Assembly: GCA_900751755.1 (NCBI GenBank)
Contig: CAADSP010000025.1
Location: 19,109 to 83,108 of the forward strand
Reading direction: 5' to 3'
From: an uncultured Collinsella sp.
GTDB lineage: Bacteria > Actinomycetota > Coriobacteriia > Coriobacteriales > Coriobacteriaceae
Length of the DNA: 64,000 nt
A program made the position numbers and the translations under genes. The notes under the pieces are model-generated. The model was given only the letters and a program-made list of their open reading frames with translations. It was not told the origin of the DNA and did not search any database. Shown piece after piece: positions 12,957 through 23,142 of this stretch (position 1 is the first letter of the stretch; every line of letters begins with the position of its first letter).

Positions 12957-14348
12957 CTACTCCTCGGCATGTGCCCCATCAAGCTCATAGAACTTGGTGG
13001 ATGCCGGCAGGAACATCAGGTCGACGTCGCCGATCGGGCCCGAACGGTTCTTGGCCACGACGATACGCGTAACGCCCTCGTCGGGTCGATCGTCGCGCGA
13101 GGCCTCGGCCTCGTCGGCGGAGCGGTCCAAGAACATAACGATATCGGCGTCCTGTTCGATGGAGCCCGATTCACGAAGGTCGGAAAGCTGTGGGCGCTTG
13201 CCGGTACGGGATTCGACCTGACGCGAGAGCTGTGACAGCGCGATGAGCGGGATCTTGAGCTCCTTGGCCATGATCTTCAAACCACGCGACATCTCCGAAA
13301 CCTCGACGGTACGGCTCTCGGAGCGGCGCCCCGGCGGAGGACTCACCAGCTGCAGGTAGTCCAAGATGATGATTGCCTTCTCCTTGTTATGGAGCATACG
13401 GCGGCTCTTGGCGCGAATCTCGGTCACTGTGGTGCCGGGCGTATCGTCAATCAGAATATCGAGCTTGGACAAGGTCTGCGTGGCCTCGTTGATATTGGCC
13501 CACTGCTCGGGGCTAATGCGGCCCATGCGGAAGTCACTGATCGAGATCATGGCGTAGGCGCAAATCAGACGCTGGGCAATTTCCTTGCCCGACATCTCCA
13601 GCGAGAAGAAGCCGACGGTATAACCAGCAGCGGCAGCGTTGAGCGCCAGATTCAGGGCGAACGACGTCTTACCTACAGCAGGACGGGCGCCGATGATGAT
13701 GAGCTGGCCCTCGCGGAAGCCCATGAGCATGCGGTCGAGCGACGGGAAGCCCGTGGGCACGCCCGCAGCCTGGCCACCGGCCTGGCACACTTCCTCGGCC
13801 TCGTTATAGGCCTCGACCATAAACTCGGTCAGCGTCTTGTAGCTCGACTTGACCTCGCGTGCCGTAACCTTGAGTAGCTTGCTCTCGGCCAGCTCGACAA
13901 CCTCTTTGGTGTCGGTGGGGGCGTTATATGCCAGCGCGTTGATCTCGTTGGTGGCGCCGATCAGCTCGCGCAGCATCGAATCGCGGCGAACGATGGCGGC
14001 ATGGTGCTGCCAGTTGACGAGCGACAGGGTCTGACCCATCAGCTCCAAAATGTACGCCTCGCCGCCCACGGCATCGAGCTTGTTGATGCTTCGCAGGTAA
14101 TCGATCAGCGAGATGGAGTCGATGGGAATGCGGCTGTTGTACATATCGACCATCGCGGTATAGATGGTCTTATGAATGGGCCGGTAGAAGTCATCGGGCT
14201 GCAGCTCGACCTGGGCTTCTTCGACCACCTCGGGCGATAGCAGCATAGCGGCCAGTACATTGGCCTCTGCATCTTGGTTTTGGGGAAGACCCAACTTTGA
14301 GCCGCGGTCCTCGACCGTCAGCCCGGTCTCCCTATCGTCATATGCCAT
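12957..14348 (-). CDS. dnaB: replicative DNA helicase DnaB
   Basis: Hexameric helicase that unwinds DNA ahead of the replication fork. The 463 residues have the N-terminal collar domain (about 20-130), a linker, and a RecA-like motor from about 180. Walker A reads GARPAVGKTSFALN, and later motifs include IILDYLQL and LSQLSRQVESR. The end has the RSADEAEAS..KNRSGPIG region typical of DnaB. No intein is present. The start at 14348 sits five bases after GAGGA; two in-frame ATGs just upstream overlap that site. It lies downstream of the rpsF-ssb-rpsR-rplI unit after a terminator. Confidence 0.96.
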   Translation of the reverse strand: MAYDDRETGLTVEDRGSKLGLPQNQDAEANVLAAMLLSPEVVEEAQVELQPDDFYRPIHKTIYTAMVDMYNSRIPIDSISLIDYLRSINKLDAVGGEAYILELMGQTLSLVNWQHHAAIVRRDSMLRELIGATNEINALAYNAPTDTKEVVELAESKLLKVTAREVKSSYKTLTEFMVEAYNEAEEVCQAGGQAAGVPTGFPSLDRMLMGFREGQLIIIGARPAVGKTSFALNLALNAAAAGYTVGFFSLEMSGKEIAQRLICAYAMISISDFRMGRISPEQWANINEATQTLSKLDILIDDTPGTTVTEIRAKSRRMLHNKEKAIIILDYLQLVSPPPGRRSESRTVEVSEMSRGLKIMAKELKIPLIALSQLSRQVESRTGKRPQLSDLRESGSIEQDADIVMFLDRSADEAEASRDDRPDEGVTRIVVAKNRSGPIGDVDLMFLPASTKFYELDGAHAEE

Positions 14349-14500
14349 GAGCATCCTCATTCATATCGCTTGCGAGCATCCATAGTATCAGCCACAGTCC
14401 CAAAACGCGCCGCGCGCCGCCAATCATCACCGAACCAAACGGATGAACGGTCCTGTATATAGGACTTTGACGCGACGTTCACCACAACACTCACTCAGCG

Positions 14501-14540
14501 CAAAAAACAAAAGGGCGCCCCGGTTTCCCAGAGCGCCCTT
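14501..14540 (-). terminator. rho-independent terminator after rplI
   Basis: Arms 14511-14518 and 14533-14540 pair over 8 bases, and the minus strand continues TTGTTTTTTG. It lies 32 bases after the rplI stop and ends the ribosomal protein unit. Confidence 0.85.
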
Positions 14541-14572
14541 CTTAGAACAAGATTGTTGCGTTGCAGCAAATG

Positions 14573-15112
14573 CTACTCGGCAGCAGCCTCAGTCTCGACC
14601 TCGGCGGTCTCGGCCTCGGCGACCTCAGCGGCCTCCTCGACCTCAGCCTCGGCAGCGAGCTCCTCGGCGGTAACGCCGACGAGAACGACAACCTCGGCCT
14701 TGATCTCGCGATACAGCGAGATGGCAACGGTGTGGGCACCGGCAACCTTGATGGGCTTACCGAGCTCGACGCGCTTGCGGTCGATGTCCATACCGAGCTG
14801 AGCCTTGATGGCGTCAGCGATCATAGCGGCGGTAACGGAGCCAAAGAGAATGCCCTCGTCGCCGACCTTGACGTCAACGGTGACCGTCTTGCCCTCGAAG
14901 GCAGCCTTGGTCTCGTTGGCGGTAGCCAGACGGACGGCCTCGCGCTTGGCGATGTTGTTGCGACGCTCGTCAAGCTGCTTGAGGTTGCCCTTGGTGGCGG
15001 CAACAGCGAGCTTCTTGGGGAACAGGAAGTTCTCAGCGTAACCCTGAGCGACCTCTACGACGTCACCCTCGCCGCCCTTGCCCTTGATCTCATCGAGAAG
15101 AATAACCTTCAT
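14573..15112 (-). CDS. rplI: ribosomal protein bL9
   Basis: Large-subunit protein that binds 23S rRNA and bridges outward from the ribosome. Residues 1-50 form the conserved N-terminal domain starting MKVILLDEIKGKGGEGDVV, followed by the long connecting helix and the C-terminal domain. The last 30 or so residues are an Ala/Glu-rich acidic tail (residues about 150-179), which makes the protein longer than the usual 148-150. It is the last gene of rpsF-ssb-rpsR-rplI, 15 bases after rpsR. Confidence 0.96.
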   Translation of the reverse strand: MKVILLDEIKGKGGEGDVVEVAQGYAENFLFPKKLAVAATKGNLKQLDERRNNIAKREAVRLATANETKAAFEGKTVTVDVKVGDEGILFGSVTAAMIADAIKAQLGMDIDRKRVELGKPIKVAGAHTVAISLYREIKAEVVVLVGVTAEELAAEAEVEEAAEVAEAETAEVETEAAAE

Positions 15113-15127
15113 GATGCGTCTCCCTTC

Positions 15128-15394
15128 TTAGCCGCGGTCGCGGTTGCCACGAGAGGAAACCACGGGGACGGTGTACGGCAGGAGAGCCATCTCGCGGGCG
15201 CGCTTGATGGCGTTGGCGATGTCATGCTGATGCTGCGTGCAAGCGCCAGTGACGCGACGAGGCTTGATCTTGCCACGGTCGGTCATGTACTTACGGAGAA
15301 GCTGAGTGTCCTTATAGTCGATGAACTCAGTGTTCTCCTTGCAGAACTGGCAGTACTTACGACGCGGCTGACGTGCAGAAAAATCATTAGCCAT
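15128..15394 (-). CDS. rpsR: ribosomal protein bS18
   Basis: Small-subunit protein that pairs with bS6 on the 30S platform. The 88-residue product starts [18 protein letters not shown] and includes [19 protein letters not shown] and the basic [11 protein letters not shown] segment. The two N-terminal cysteines (CxxC) are typical of the zinc-ribbon type of bS18. The start at 15394 was taken because upstream in-frame residues do not resemble the family. It lies between ssb and rplI. Confidence 0.96.
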   Translation of the reverse strand: MANDFSARQPRRKYCQFCKENTEFIDYKDTQLLRKYMTDRGKIKPRRVTGACTQHQHDIANAIKRAREMALLPYTVPVVSSRGNRDRG

Positions 15395-15466
15395 GTCAAA
15401 ATACCTTTCATTTGGCAACTCCGGCGAACCGAAGCCGCCTCTCACTCAAAAATAGGTGAACAACCC

Positions 15467-15919
15467 TTAGAACGGGATGTCCTCATCGTAGACGTCGACC
15501 GCGGGCGGCGTTGCCACCGGTGCGGCAGGACGTGCTGCGGGCGCGGGAGCTGCGGGGGCGTAACCGCCCTGATCGTAGCCACCCTGACCACCACGGGAGC
15601 TCATAAACTCGATCTCATCGACGATGACCTCAAGCTTGCTCCGGCGCTGGCCGTCGCGCTCCCAAGAGCTGTAGCGCAGCTTGCCCTCGATCGCGACCTT
15701 GTTTCCCTTTGCCAGGAAACGGCTCACGGCCTCGGCGCGGGTGCCGAACATAGTGCAGTCGACAAAGTTGGGATAGTCCTCCCACTCGCCAGTCTGCGCG
15801 TTGCGGCGACGATCGTTCACGGCGACGCCAAAGGACAGAACCTGGGTTCCGCCGGCGGTGGCGCGCAGCTCGGGATCGCGGGTGAGGTTACCGGTGATGT
15901 TCACTCGATTGATGCTCAT
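15467..15919 (-). CDS. ssb: single-stranded DNA-binding protein
   Basis: Coats single-stranded DNA during replication and repair. The 150 residues contain an OB fold (about 1-105) starting MSINRVNITGNLTRDPELR. A Gly/Pro/Ala-rich flexible linker follows, and the protein ends in the acidic tip DVYDEDIPF, which recruits partner proteins. Its place between rpsF and rpsR is the common bacterial arrangement. Confidence 0.97.
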   Translation of the reverse strand: MSINRVNITGNLTRDPELRATAGGTQVLSFGVAVNDRRRNAQTGEWEDYPNFVDCTMFGTRAEAVSRFLAKGNKVAIEGKLRYSSWERDGQRRSKLEVIVDEIEFMSSRGGQGGYDQGGYAPAAPAPAARPAAPVATPPAVDVYDEDIPF

Positions 15920-15967
15920 AACTCACTACTTCCTCTTGGGGCACAAGCCCAGTCCAAAACGACAGTC

Positions 15968-16261
15968 TTACTCCTGGTCGTCGCGACGGACGATCATGTG
16001 GCGGACCACAGCGTCGGTGATGCGCAGGACGCGATCAAGCTCGGCGATCTGGGTAGGATCTGCGTGGAAGTTGATGAGGGTGTAGTCACCATCGGTGAGG
16101 TCGTTGATCTCGTAGGCGAGCTTGCGCTTGCCCCACTCGTCAACGGAGTCGACCTTGCCAGCGCCCTCAGCGATCGTGGTATCGATACGCTTCATAACAG
16201 CGAGACGAGTCTCGGGGTCGAGCGACGGGTCAACAAAGAACAGCAGTTCATAAGCCTTCAT
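15968..16261 (-). CDS. rpsF: ribosomal protein bS6
   Basis: 30S platform protein that binds bS18 and 16S rRNA. The 97 residues begin MKAYELLFFVDPSLDPE and contain DEWGKRKLAYEI, a hallmark of bS6. The start ATG at 16261 follows AGGAGGTGACAAT. It is the first gene of the rpsF-ssb-rpsR-rplI unit. The 500 bases upstream hold no gene. Confidence 0.97.
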   Translation of the reverse strand: MKAYELLFFVDPSLDPETRLAVMKRIDTTIAEGAGKVDSVDEWGKRKLAYEINDLTDGDYTLINFHADPTQIAELDRVLRITDAVVRHMIVRRDDQE

Positions 16262-16721
16262 ATTGTCACCTCCTCTGGGCAAATGTGGCTTCAGGTCGTG
16301 AAGGTGCGCCTGAAGCAGGAAAAGACTTCGTAATAATATCTTTCAACCTCCCAGGCCGCAAGAATACGCAGCTACAACCTCATGACCTCCACATATGGCC
16401 ATACTCGCACGACGTTTCATGCGCATTCCAACCAAATGCTGACCAAAAGCTTGACGAATCTGTGGACAAGATACGGTGCCGTGGGGACAAGCTGAGCCAA
16501 GCCACAGGTCAACGGGCACAAGGCTGTGGTCGCAAAATGCATACCAGTGGTCCACAGCACCACCCAAAGATTTTTATATTCATTGCCAAGTCGCTTATGA
16601 ATACCCCTTTTGAACAATTGAGTTGATCAACCACGCTGGTCGGAAGCCGTTTTTTGGCATCTCAAACCCCACTGCAACGCCAAGCGCGGCCAAGCGTTTT
16701 AAAAAATGCCAACTTTTCTGT
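16262..16721. other. gene-free gap between rpsF and tRNA-Ser
   Basis: Only short open frames without ribosome sites are present. One TTGTCCACA on the minus strand (16461-16469) matches the actinobacterial DnaA box but is isolated. The rpsF promoter must lie here, but no convincing -35/-10 pair was found. Confidence 0.6.
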
Positions 16722-16749
16722 TTGCACTTTGCGATTCCTCGTGTATACT
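16722..16749 (+). promoter_or_regulatory. tRNA-Ser promoter
   Basis: TTGCAC (16722-16727) and TATACT (16744-16749) are spaced 16 bases apart and end 17 bases before the tRNA-Ser(GGA) gene. Confidence 0.75.
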
Positions 16750-16765
16750 GACTTTCGCATTTAAC

Positions 16766-16856
16766 GGAGAGTTGTCCGAGTGGCCGAAGGAGCACGATTG
16801 GAAATCGTGTAGGCGTCAAAAGCGTCTCCAGGGTTCAAATCCCTGACTCTCCGCCA
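16766..16856 (+). tRNA. tRNA-Ser (anticodon GGA)
   Basis: A 91-base class II tRNA with encoded CCA. The acceptor GGAGAGT pairs with ACTCTCC, the anticodon loop is TTGGAAA, and a long variable arm and GGTTCAAATCC T-loop follow. The discriminator is G, as expected for serine. Confidence 0.96.
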
Positions 16857-16865
16857 GTTAATTCC

Positions 16866-16896
16866 AAAGCAGGCCTTCGAGCCTGCTTTGTTTTTA
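16866..16896 (+). terminator. rho-independent terminator after tRNA-Ser(GGA)
   Basis: Nine-base perfect arms (16866-16874, 16881-16889), a six-base loop, then GTTTTT. It ends just before the next tRNA gene at 16905. Confidence 0.85.
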
Positions 16897-16904
16897 CCCC
16901 ACGC

Positions 16905-16995
16905 GGAGGGGTGGCAGAGTGGTTGAATGCGGCGGTCTCGAAAACCGTTTGGCCTGTATAAGGTCACGAGGGTTCGAATCCCTCCTCCTCCGCCA
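16905..16995 (+). tRNA. tRNA-Ser (anticodon CGA)
   Basis: A 91-base class II tRNA with encoded CCA, anticodon loop CTCGAAA and a long variable arm. The acceptor GGAGGGG pairs with CTCCTCC with one G-U. A reverse-complement copy of 20 bases of its 3' part lies 63 bases past its end. Confidence 0.96.
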
Positions 16996-17007
16996 TTAGA
17001 TGGTATG

Positions 17008-17036
17008 AGCCCCAGCAATGGGGCTTTTTTCTTTTT
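17008..17036 (+). terminator. rho-independent terminator after tRNA-Ser(CGA)
   Basis: AGCCCCA (17008-17014), loop GCAA, TGGGGCT (17019-17025), then a T-rich run. Confidence 0.9.
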
Positions 17037-17057
17037 GTGCACATTTCAATTACGTTC

Positions 17058-17192
17058 AGGAGGAGGGATTCGAACCCGCCAGGGCGCGGAGCGTAAAGAA
17101 AACGCGCCCGTGGCGCGTTTTTAGCGCAGCGCGGTCGGCGTAAGCCGACCGGATAAATTTTGAGCTCCGCTCAAAATTTGGACATCCCTCCT
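17058..17192. repeat. tRNA-adjacent nested-hairpin element A
   Basis: It starts with 20 bases (17058-17077) that are the exact reverse complement of tRNA-Ser(CGA) positions 16970-16989, and ends with ATCCCTCCT (17184-17192), a direct copy of part of the same tRNA region. So it has 9-bp terminal inverted repeats (17061-17069 and 17184-17192). Inside are hairpins at 17100-17120, 17133-17150 (GTAA loop) and 17155-17179. It shares CGAACCCGCCAGGG with element B and AGCGCAGCGCG with element C. No open frame is present. Confidence 0.8.
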
Positions 17193-17235
17193 ATTCAGCC
17201 ACGCCCCCATCGCTTTTGATCCCAACTTGAATCTC

Positions 17236-17300
17236 AAACGTGTACATCACCCTCCAAAAGCGACATTTTTCGACATCTTTGGAGGCTGATGTACACGTTT
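17236..17300. repeat. 65-bp two-step hairpin upstream of the TRIC-family gene
   Basis: Outer arms 17236-17249 and 17287-17300 pair perfectly over 14 bases, and inner arms 17251-17258 and 17278-17285 over 8. The loop holds CGACA twice. It lies 116 bases before the next gene. It could be a regulatory leader or a dispersed repeat. Confidence 0.65.
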
Positions 17301-17415
17301 GGTGCCTACGCCCCCACCCAGTCGCAACCGTTTACCGAGCAATAGGGTCGCCACGCCCGCCAACCATGTACTATGTACGGGCATTGTCTAAACCCACAAT
17401 CCAAAGGACCCCATC

Positions 17416-18105
17416 TTGCCCGTCGTCGCCGCCATAACCATTACCTCACATGCCTCGGATGCCATGGTCGCTATTCCGTTTTGGCTCGAGATGTTCGCTG
17501 TTGTCGCCGCATCGATCTCGGGTGTGCTGGTTGCGCGCGAACACAAACTCGACCTGGTGGGCGCGGTCGCGCTCGCGGTGGTCTGCGGTCTGGGCGGCGG
17601 TCTCTTGCGCGACATGACGTTGCAGGTGGGCAACGTCTACATCCTCAACCAGCCAATGGCACTCCCGCTTTCCATTGCCACGGCAGCCATCATCTACATT
17701 TTCCCGGCAATCGTCGACAAGCCCGAAAAACTCATCCCCCTGCTCGACATCATCTCGGTCGGCATCTACGCCGCCACTGGAGCAGACAAGGCGCTGGTCT
17801 ACGGCTTTGCGCCGGCGGTGTGCATCATGATGGGCTTTTTTACCGCGGTAGGCGGCGGCATGCTGCGCGACGGCTTTATGGGCGTGGTTCCGGGCATTTT
17901 CCAACGTACTAACTTTTATGCCATCGCCGCCATCGCCGGATCGACAAGCTATGTGTGTCTCGCTATGAGCGGCATCATGAGCAATGTCGCCGCGCTGGTC
18001 GTATGCGTTGTCGTGACCATGGGACTGCGCTGGCTCTCGCTGCGCTTTGACATCAAAAGCCCCACCGAAGAAGATATCGCGCGCTTCTTGCACCGTAAAA
18101 AGTAG
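17416..18105 (+). CDS. TRIC-type (UPF0126/YadS) membrane protein
   Basis: Likely a cation-conducting membrane protein of the bacterial TRIC family; the transported ion is not evident. The 229 residues form about seven membrane helices in two similar halves. Each half carries the family motif: GLGGGLLRDM at about 57-66 and AVGGGMLRDG at about 142-151. The C-terminus is basic and cytoplasmic. The start is a TTG at 17416 placed after AAAGGA; the next in-frame ATG, at 17464, has no ribosome site. It stands alone, with a repeat-rich gap upstream. Confidence 0.88.
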   Translation: MPVVAAITITSHASDAMVAIPFWLEMFAVVAASISGVLVAREHKLDLVGAVALAVVCGLGGGLLRDMTLQVGNVYILNQPMALPLSIATAAIIYIFPAIVDKPEKLIPLLDIISVGIYAATGADKALVYGFAPAVCIMMGFFTAVGGGMLRDGFMGVVPGIFQRTNFYAIAAIAGSTSYVCLAMSGIMSNVAALVVCVVVTMGLRWLSLRFDIKSPTEEDIARFLHRKK

Positions 18106-18173
18106 ACAGCACGGCACGACCCTTCGAAATGCAACCGAGAGGCTCTTTTAGAGCGCCCACGCGTTGGGTACCC

Positions 18174-18200
18174 TGTTAGGTATATGCCGAACACCTAACA
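18174..18200. promoter_or_regulatory. inverted repeat TGTTAGGT...ACCTAACA before the 18214 gene
   Basis: Eight-base perfect arms (18174-18181, 18193-18200) around 11 bases, ending 13 bases before the start ATG. It overlaps where a promoter or operator is expected. TTAGGTACCTAA at 36455 and 39959 uses the same half-site. Confidence 0.45.
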
Positions 18201-18213
18201 AAAAGGATCAACC

Positions 18214-19359
18214 ATGGCTTTCAATCAAACCGCGACGGCGCCGTCACACAAGATGCGTCGCTGCCTGCTTATGGCATTCGCGCTCATCGCGCTCGCGCTC
18301 ACCGCACTTCCCACGGCGTCGTTCGCCGGCACGGACACCGCAGGAAACGTACTTGCGACCGACAATGGCGTCGATCCGTCTGGCGTCGAGGGTGACCTGT
18401 ACTGGGCCGGCCAGGCCCTCAACTTGGACGATGCGTCCATCGGCCTCGACATAATTGCAGCAGGCGAGAGCCTCTCCATCCGCGACTGTACGGTGGGCGG
18501 CGCCGTCCGCTTGGCGGCGCGCCCCATCGACATTGCCAAGACTACGGTTGATGGCAGTGTGACCGTTGCCGGCCAGCATGTCGTGCTCAATTCCGACAGC
18601 TCTGCCAACTGTTTTTACGCGATAGGCGAGACGGTTGCCCTGCGCGGCTCTACCAAGTCGGCAGCGCTTGCGGGCGATACGGTGACCATCGATGGCACCG
18701 TCGAGGGCGATGTCGAGGTTTGGGCCGACAGGCTCATCCTGGGCAAGAATGCCCGCATTACCGGCACCGTGAACGCGCACGTCTCCGAGGACCCCGAGCG
18801 TGCCGCAGGAGTCGAGGTAGGCGCGCTCAAGATCGACCGCACCGAGAACGAGGATACTTCCACCCTTAACGATGTCATCGGCGGCATCGTCGCCGCGGCG
18901 CTCTCGACCTGTTTTGTCGCCCTGCTGCTCGAGCTCATCTTTCCGCGTGCGACCGCCAGTGCCGCCGGCATGCTCCACCAGCGCCCCACGCCACTGTGGG
19001 TGAGCGGTCTTCTGGGTACGATTGCTGTCGTCCCCACCGTCCTGCTGCTGATTATCTCTATCGCTGGTCTGTCGCTTGCCGGAGCCCTCTTGTGCGGTGT
19101 TATTGACATCGCACTGGTGTCGAGCGCCTTTACGGGGTGCGCGATCGCGCGCATGATCGGAAACAGCCAGAACCGCTACGCCATGGCGGCTGTGGGCGGC
19201 GTGATCGCAGGCGCCCTCACGGGGCTTCCCCTCGTAGGCGACTTCATCAGCGGCGTGGCCTTCGTCTTTACACTCGGCTACATCATCCAAATCATCTGGC
19301 GCAACGCCCACCTCAAACCGCAGCAGCCGGCTAACACGCCAGGACTCCCCGCCGCTTAG
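18214..19359 (+). CDS. exported beta-solenoid (bactofilin-like) protein with C-terminal membrane helices
   Basis: Function unknown. Residues 1-38 look like a signal peptide ending ASFAG. Residues about 55-190 consist of short repeats of the kind L-x-G-x-V-x-G-x-V (for example TIDGTVEGDVEVWA), suggesting a right-handed beta-solenoid as in bactofilins. A hydrophobic region with four membrane helices (about 215-365) follows. This is the layout of polymer-forming proteins carrying a membrane domain. The ATG at 18214 follows AAAAAGGA. It is flanked by a TRIC gene and the convergent typA, with no obvious operon partner. Confidence 0.75.
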   Translation: MAFNQTATAPSHKMRRCLLMAFALIALALTALPTASFAGTDTAGNVLATDNGVDPSGVEGDLYWAGQALNLDDASIGLDIIAAGESLSIRDCTVGGAVRLAARPIDIAKTTVDGSVTVAGQHVVLNSDSSANCFYAIGETVALRGSTKSAALAGDTVTIDGTVEGDVEVWADRLILGKNARITGTVNAHVSEDPERAAGVEVGALKIDRTENEDTSTLNDVIGGIVAAALSTCFVALLLELIFPRATASAAGMLHQRPTPLWVSGLLGTIAVVPTVLLLIISIAGLSLAGALLCGVIDIALVSSAFTGCAIARMIGNSQNRYAMAAVGGVIAGALTGLPLVGDFISGVAFVFTLGYIIQIIWRNAHLKPQQPANTPGLPAA

Positions 19360-19424
19360 CCGCCAACCGCCATAAAGGGGCCAGGCACCTTTGTGGCGAT
19401 GCAGACCAGCTCAATCCCCTTGTA

Positions 19425-19461
19425 CCAAAAAGGGCGCCGACCATCGCGGTCGACGCCCTTT
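19425..19461 (-). terminator. terminator after typA
   Basis: Eight-base arms (19429-19436 and 19454-19461) enclose an inner CGACC/GGTCG stem; the minus strand continues TTTTGG. It lies 27 bases past the typA stop. Confidence 0.75.
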
Positions 19462-19488
19462 CTTGTTAGACGCTATAAAGCCCAGCGC

Positions 19489-21327
<1,839 letters not shown>

Positions 21328-21444
21328 GTAGTTCCCCTATCTTCTATCCATATACAAACGGCACGCGTATGCGGCCCGCCCAGCGATACAACGCTCAGCG
21401 GGAATATTGAGCCTTTTACCGAAAACTCGTTTATTTTAGCGATT

Positions 21445-21894
21445 TTAGATGAGAGGGGTTTCCTCACCTGCAGGTTCAGGGTCGCTCCACATAAAACCAT
21501 CGCCGGCGCCCATGCCCTCATACAGCACATATGCCGAAAAACCGCTCTCGAGCGTAGTCTCAAAGAAGCTCACGAGCAGAGCATCGTGATAGCCGCCGTC
21601 AATCTCGACGCAGCCGGTGTAGCCGATGGCATAGCGAGCGATACGGCCCAGGCCCTCGTCCTTAAGACCCATCTTGTGCTCGGAGATAAAGTTGGTGGCC
21701 GCCTCGAGGCACGCCTCTTCGCCATCCTCATCGAGCGCCGCCAGATAACGGTTGGAAGCGGCGTCCTCAATTGCCACGACCACGCCAGGGTTTTCACCGG
21801 CGGCAAGGTCGTCCAAGAACGCGCCAATCAGATCGCACACCATGGCGTCGAGCTCGGCGGAGACGTTACCGGCGTCCTGCATATCCTGTGCCAT
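21445..21894 (-). CDS. small acidic protein of unknown function
   Basis: I do not recognise the family. The 149 residues are acidic, with no signal peptide or membrane helix, and predicted mixed alpha/beta character. It starts 30 bases after the stop of the upstream 21925-22314 gene. It is the last gene of a unit with the bifunctional nuclease, so a cytosolic role linked to it is possible but unproven. Confidence 0.65.
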   Translation of the reverse strand: MAQDMQDAGNVSAELDAMVCDLIGAFLDDLAAGENPGVVVAIEDAASNRYLAALDEDGEEACLEAATNFISEHKMGLKDEGLGRIARYAIGYTGCVEIDGGYHDALLVSFFETTLESGFSAYVLYEGMGAGDGFMWSDPEPAGEETPLI

Positions 21895-21924
21895 CTTTAG
21901 ACCTTCCCATCGAGTCTGACGTCG

Positions 21925-22314
21925 TTACAGTTCTTGTGCCTCAGCAGCGATCTTAGCGGCAGCGTCGCGGGCGCGCATCATATCCATCGCGCGCTTGTCG
22001 AGTACCTTGATCTGACTGGTCAGCATTACCGCATCGACCACGCCCCAGATCACCAGGCCCGTAGAGATCGAAAACCCAAGCGCACCAACTGTACCACGAA
22101 GGCGCGAGCAGATTGCCGCAACAAGGGCGGAGATGACAACCATCTTGATAAACGAGCCGCGGCGTTCGCGAAGCGTGCGGGCCTGCGTCACATAGGCAAT
22201 GCGAGCCGCCTCAGAAGCCTCCGAGCGCATCTGGGCCTCGCGGGCGATTGCAGCCGCTTCAGCCGACATCCCGCCGGCCATCAGCGAACGCTCCGCAACC
22301 TGGACGCCCCGCAT
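21925..22314 (-). CDS. small two-helix membrane protein of unknown function
   Basis: A 129-residue product with an Ala-rich charged helix (about 15-50), two membrane helices (about 57-72 and 78-98) and a second charged helix at the C-terminus. Its ATG at 22314 immediately follows the stop of the bifunctional-nuclease gene (TAAATG), so translation may be coupled. A second in-frame ATG at 22281 has GGAG at 7 bases and is an equally good start. No family was recognised. Confidence 0.65.
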   Translation of the reverse strand: MRGVQVAERSLMAGGMSAEAAAIAREAQMRSEASEAARIAYVTQARTLRERRGSFIKMVVISALVAAICSRLRGTVGALGFSISTGLVIWGVVDAVMLTSQIKVLDKRAMDMMRARDAAAKIAAEAQEL

Positions 22315-22815
22315 TTAGAAGTCATCGGGGGAGAGCGTATGGACGAACTCGTCGAACTTCTCGAACTCTTGCTCGTCGTCGACTTCCTCGGCATGGGCAG
22401 AAACGGTGCCCAGGCGATTCATGATGTCGTCCTCCACAAACATGGGGGCATTGCTGCGCACGGCAAGGGCAATGGCATCGCTGGGACGGGCGTCGATCTT
22501 GCGCTCGTCACCATCGGCCAGTACGACGATCGTCGCGTAAAACACCGGCGGCTCGGCGCGGACGATCTCGATGCGCTCGAGTTTGGCGCCCAGGGCGCCA
22601 ACAGTATCGAGCAACAGGTCGTGGGTAATCGGGCGCTCGGCGCGGCCGCTATCGATACCGCGGCTGATGGCAGCAGCTTCAAACGAACCAGTCTGAATGG
22701 AAAGGGAACGCAGCGGTGCGGGCGAGTCCGACTTGCCGCAGCGCTCGCGAAGCACGATAAGCGATGGCACGGGACCGGCGGCCATGACGATGGTCTCTAT
22801 GTCGACACGAACCAT
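22315..22815 (-). CDS. bifunctional nuclease family protein (DUF151)
   Basis: Members of this family have been reported to act as DNase and RNase; here the function is inferred from family only. The 166-residue product begins MVRVDIETIVM and carries the family motifs RSLSIQTGSFEAAAI, FYATIVV and RKIDARPSDAIALAVRS. An acidic tail of about 30 residues follows. The start at 22815 lies 4 bases after GGAGGTG; a longer open frame to 22863 has no ribosome site. It is first in a three-gene minus-strand unit. Confidence 0.88.
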   Translation of the reverse strand: MVRVDIETIVMAAGPVPSLIVLRERCGKSDSPAPLRSLSIQTGSFEAAAISRGIDSGRAERPITHDLLLDTVGALGAKLERIEIVRAEPPVFYATIVVLADGDERKIDARPSDAIALAVRSNAPMFVEDDIMNRLGTVSAHAEEVDDEQEFEKFDEFVHTLSPDDF

Positions 22816-22930
22816 GGAACACCTCCGGTACGTAGCGGTTAACACGCGGCAGCTCCACCGCATTGAATAGCTATACTACCCAATCTTTCGCACAGCACAC
22901 AAAACCAAAATGAGATTTATCGCAGACAAG

Positions 22931-22960
22931 AAAAAAGCCCCGAGGCAATGCCCCAGGGCT
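22931..22960 (-). terminator. terminator after the tRNA Ile-Ala-Ile cluster
   Basis: The minus strand reads AGCCC...GGGGCT in a stem, followed by TTTTTTC. It lies 15 bases after the last tRNA. Confidence 0.85.
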
Positions 22961-22974
22961 CTTCACAGTTTTGA

Positions 22975-23051
22975 TGGTGGACCTGACAAGATTCGAACTT
23001 GTGACCTCCCGGTTATCAGCCGGACGCTCTAACCAACTGAGCTACAGGTCC
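22975..23051 (-). tRNA. tRNA-Ile (anticodon GAT), copy 1
   Basis: 77 bases with encoded CCA. The anticodon loop is CTGATAA and the acceptor GGACCTG pairs with CAGGTCC. It is identical to the copy at 23199-23275. Confidence 0.97.
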
Positions 23052-23055
23052 ATCA

Positions 23056-23131
23056 TGGTGGAGGTTAGGGGGATCGAACCCCTGACCTCAGGCTTGCAAA
23101 GCCCGCGCTCTCCCAGCTGAGCTAAACCCCC
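23056..23131 (-). tRNA. tRNA-Ala (anticodon TGC)
   Basis: 76 bases with encoded CCA. The anticodon loop is TTTGCAA and the acceptor GGGGGTT pairs with AACCTCC with one G-U. It sits between two identical tRNA-Ile genes, only 4 bases from copy 1. Confidence 0.97.
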
Positions 23132-23142
23132 ACGGGGACAGT

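Noticed and set aside
16461..16469. Isolated DnaA-box match TTGTCCACA
   Set aside because: A single site without a cluster or AT-rich region is expected by chance.
16343..16617. Short minus-strand open frames upstream of rpsF
   Set aside because: No ribosome sites, overlapping frames, no recognisable features.
17058..17192. CRISPR array
   Set aside because: The repeats are nested inverted repeats, not evenly spaced direct repeats with unique spacers.
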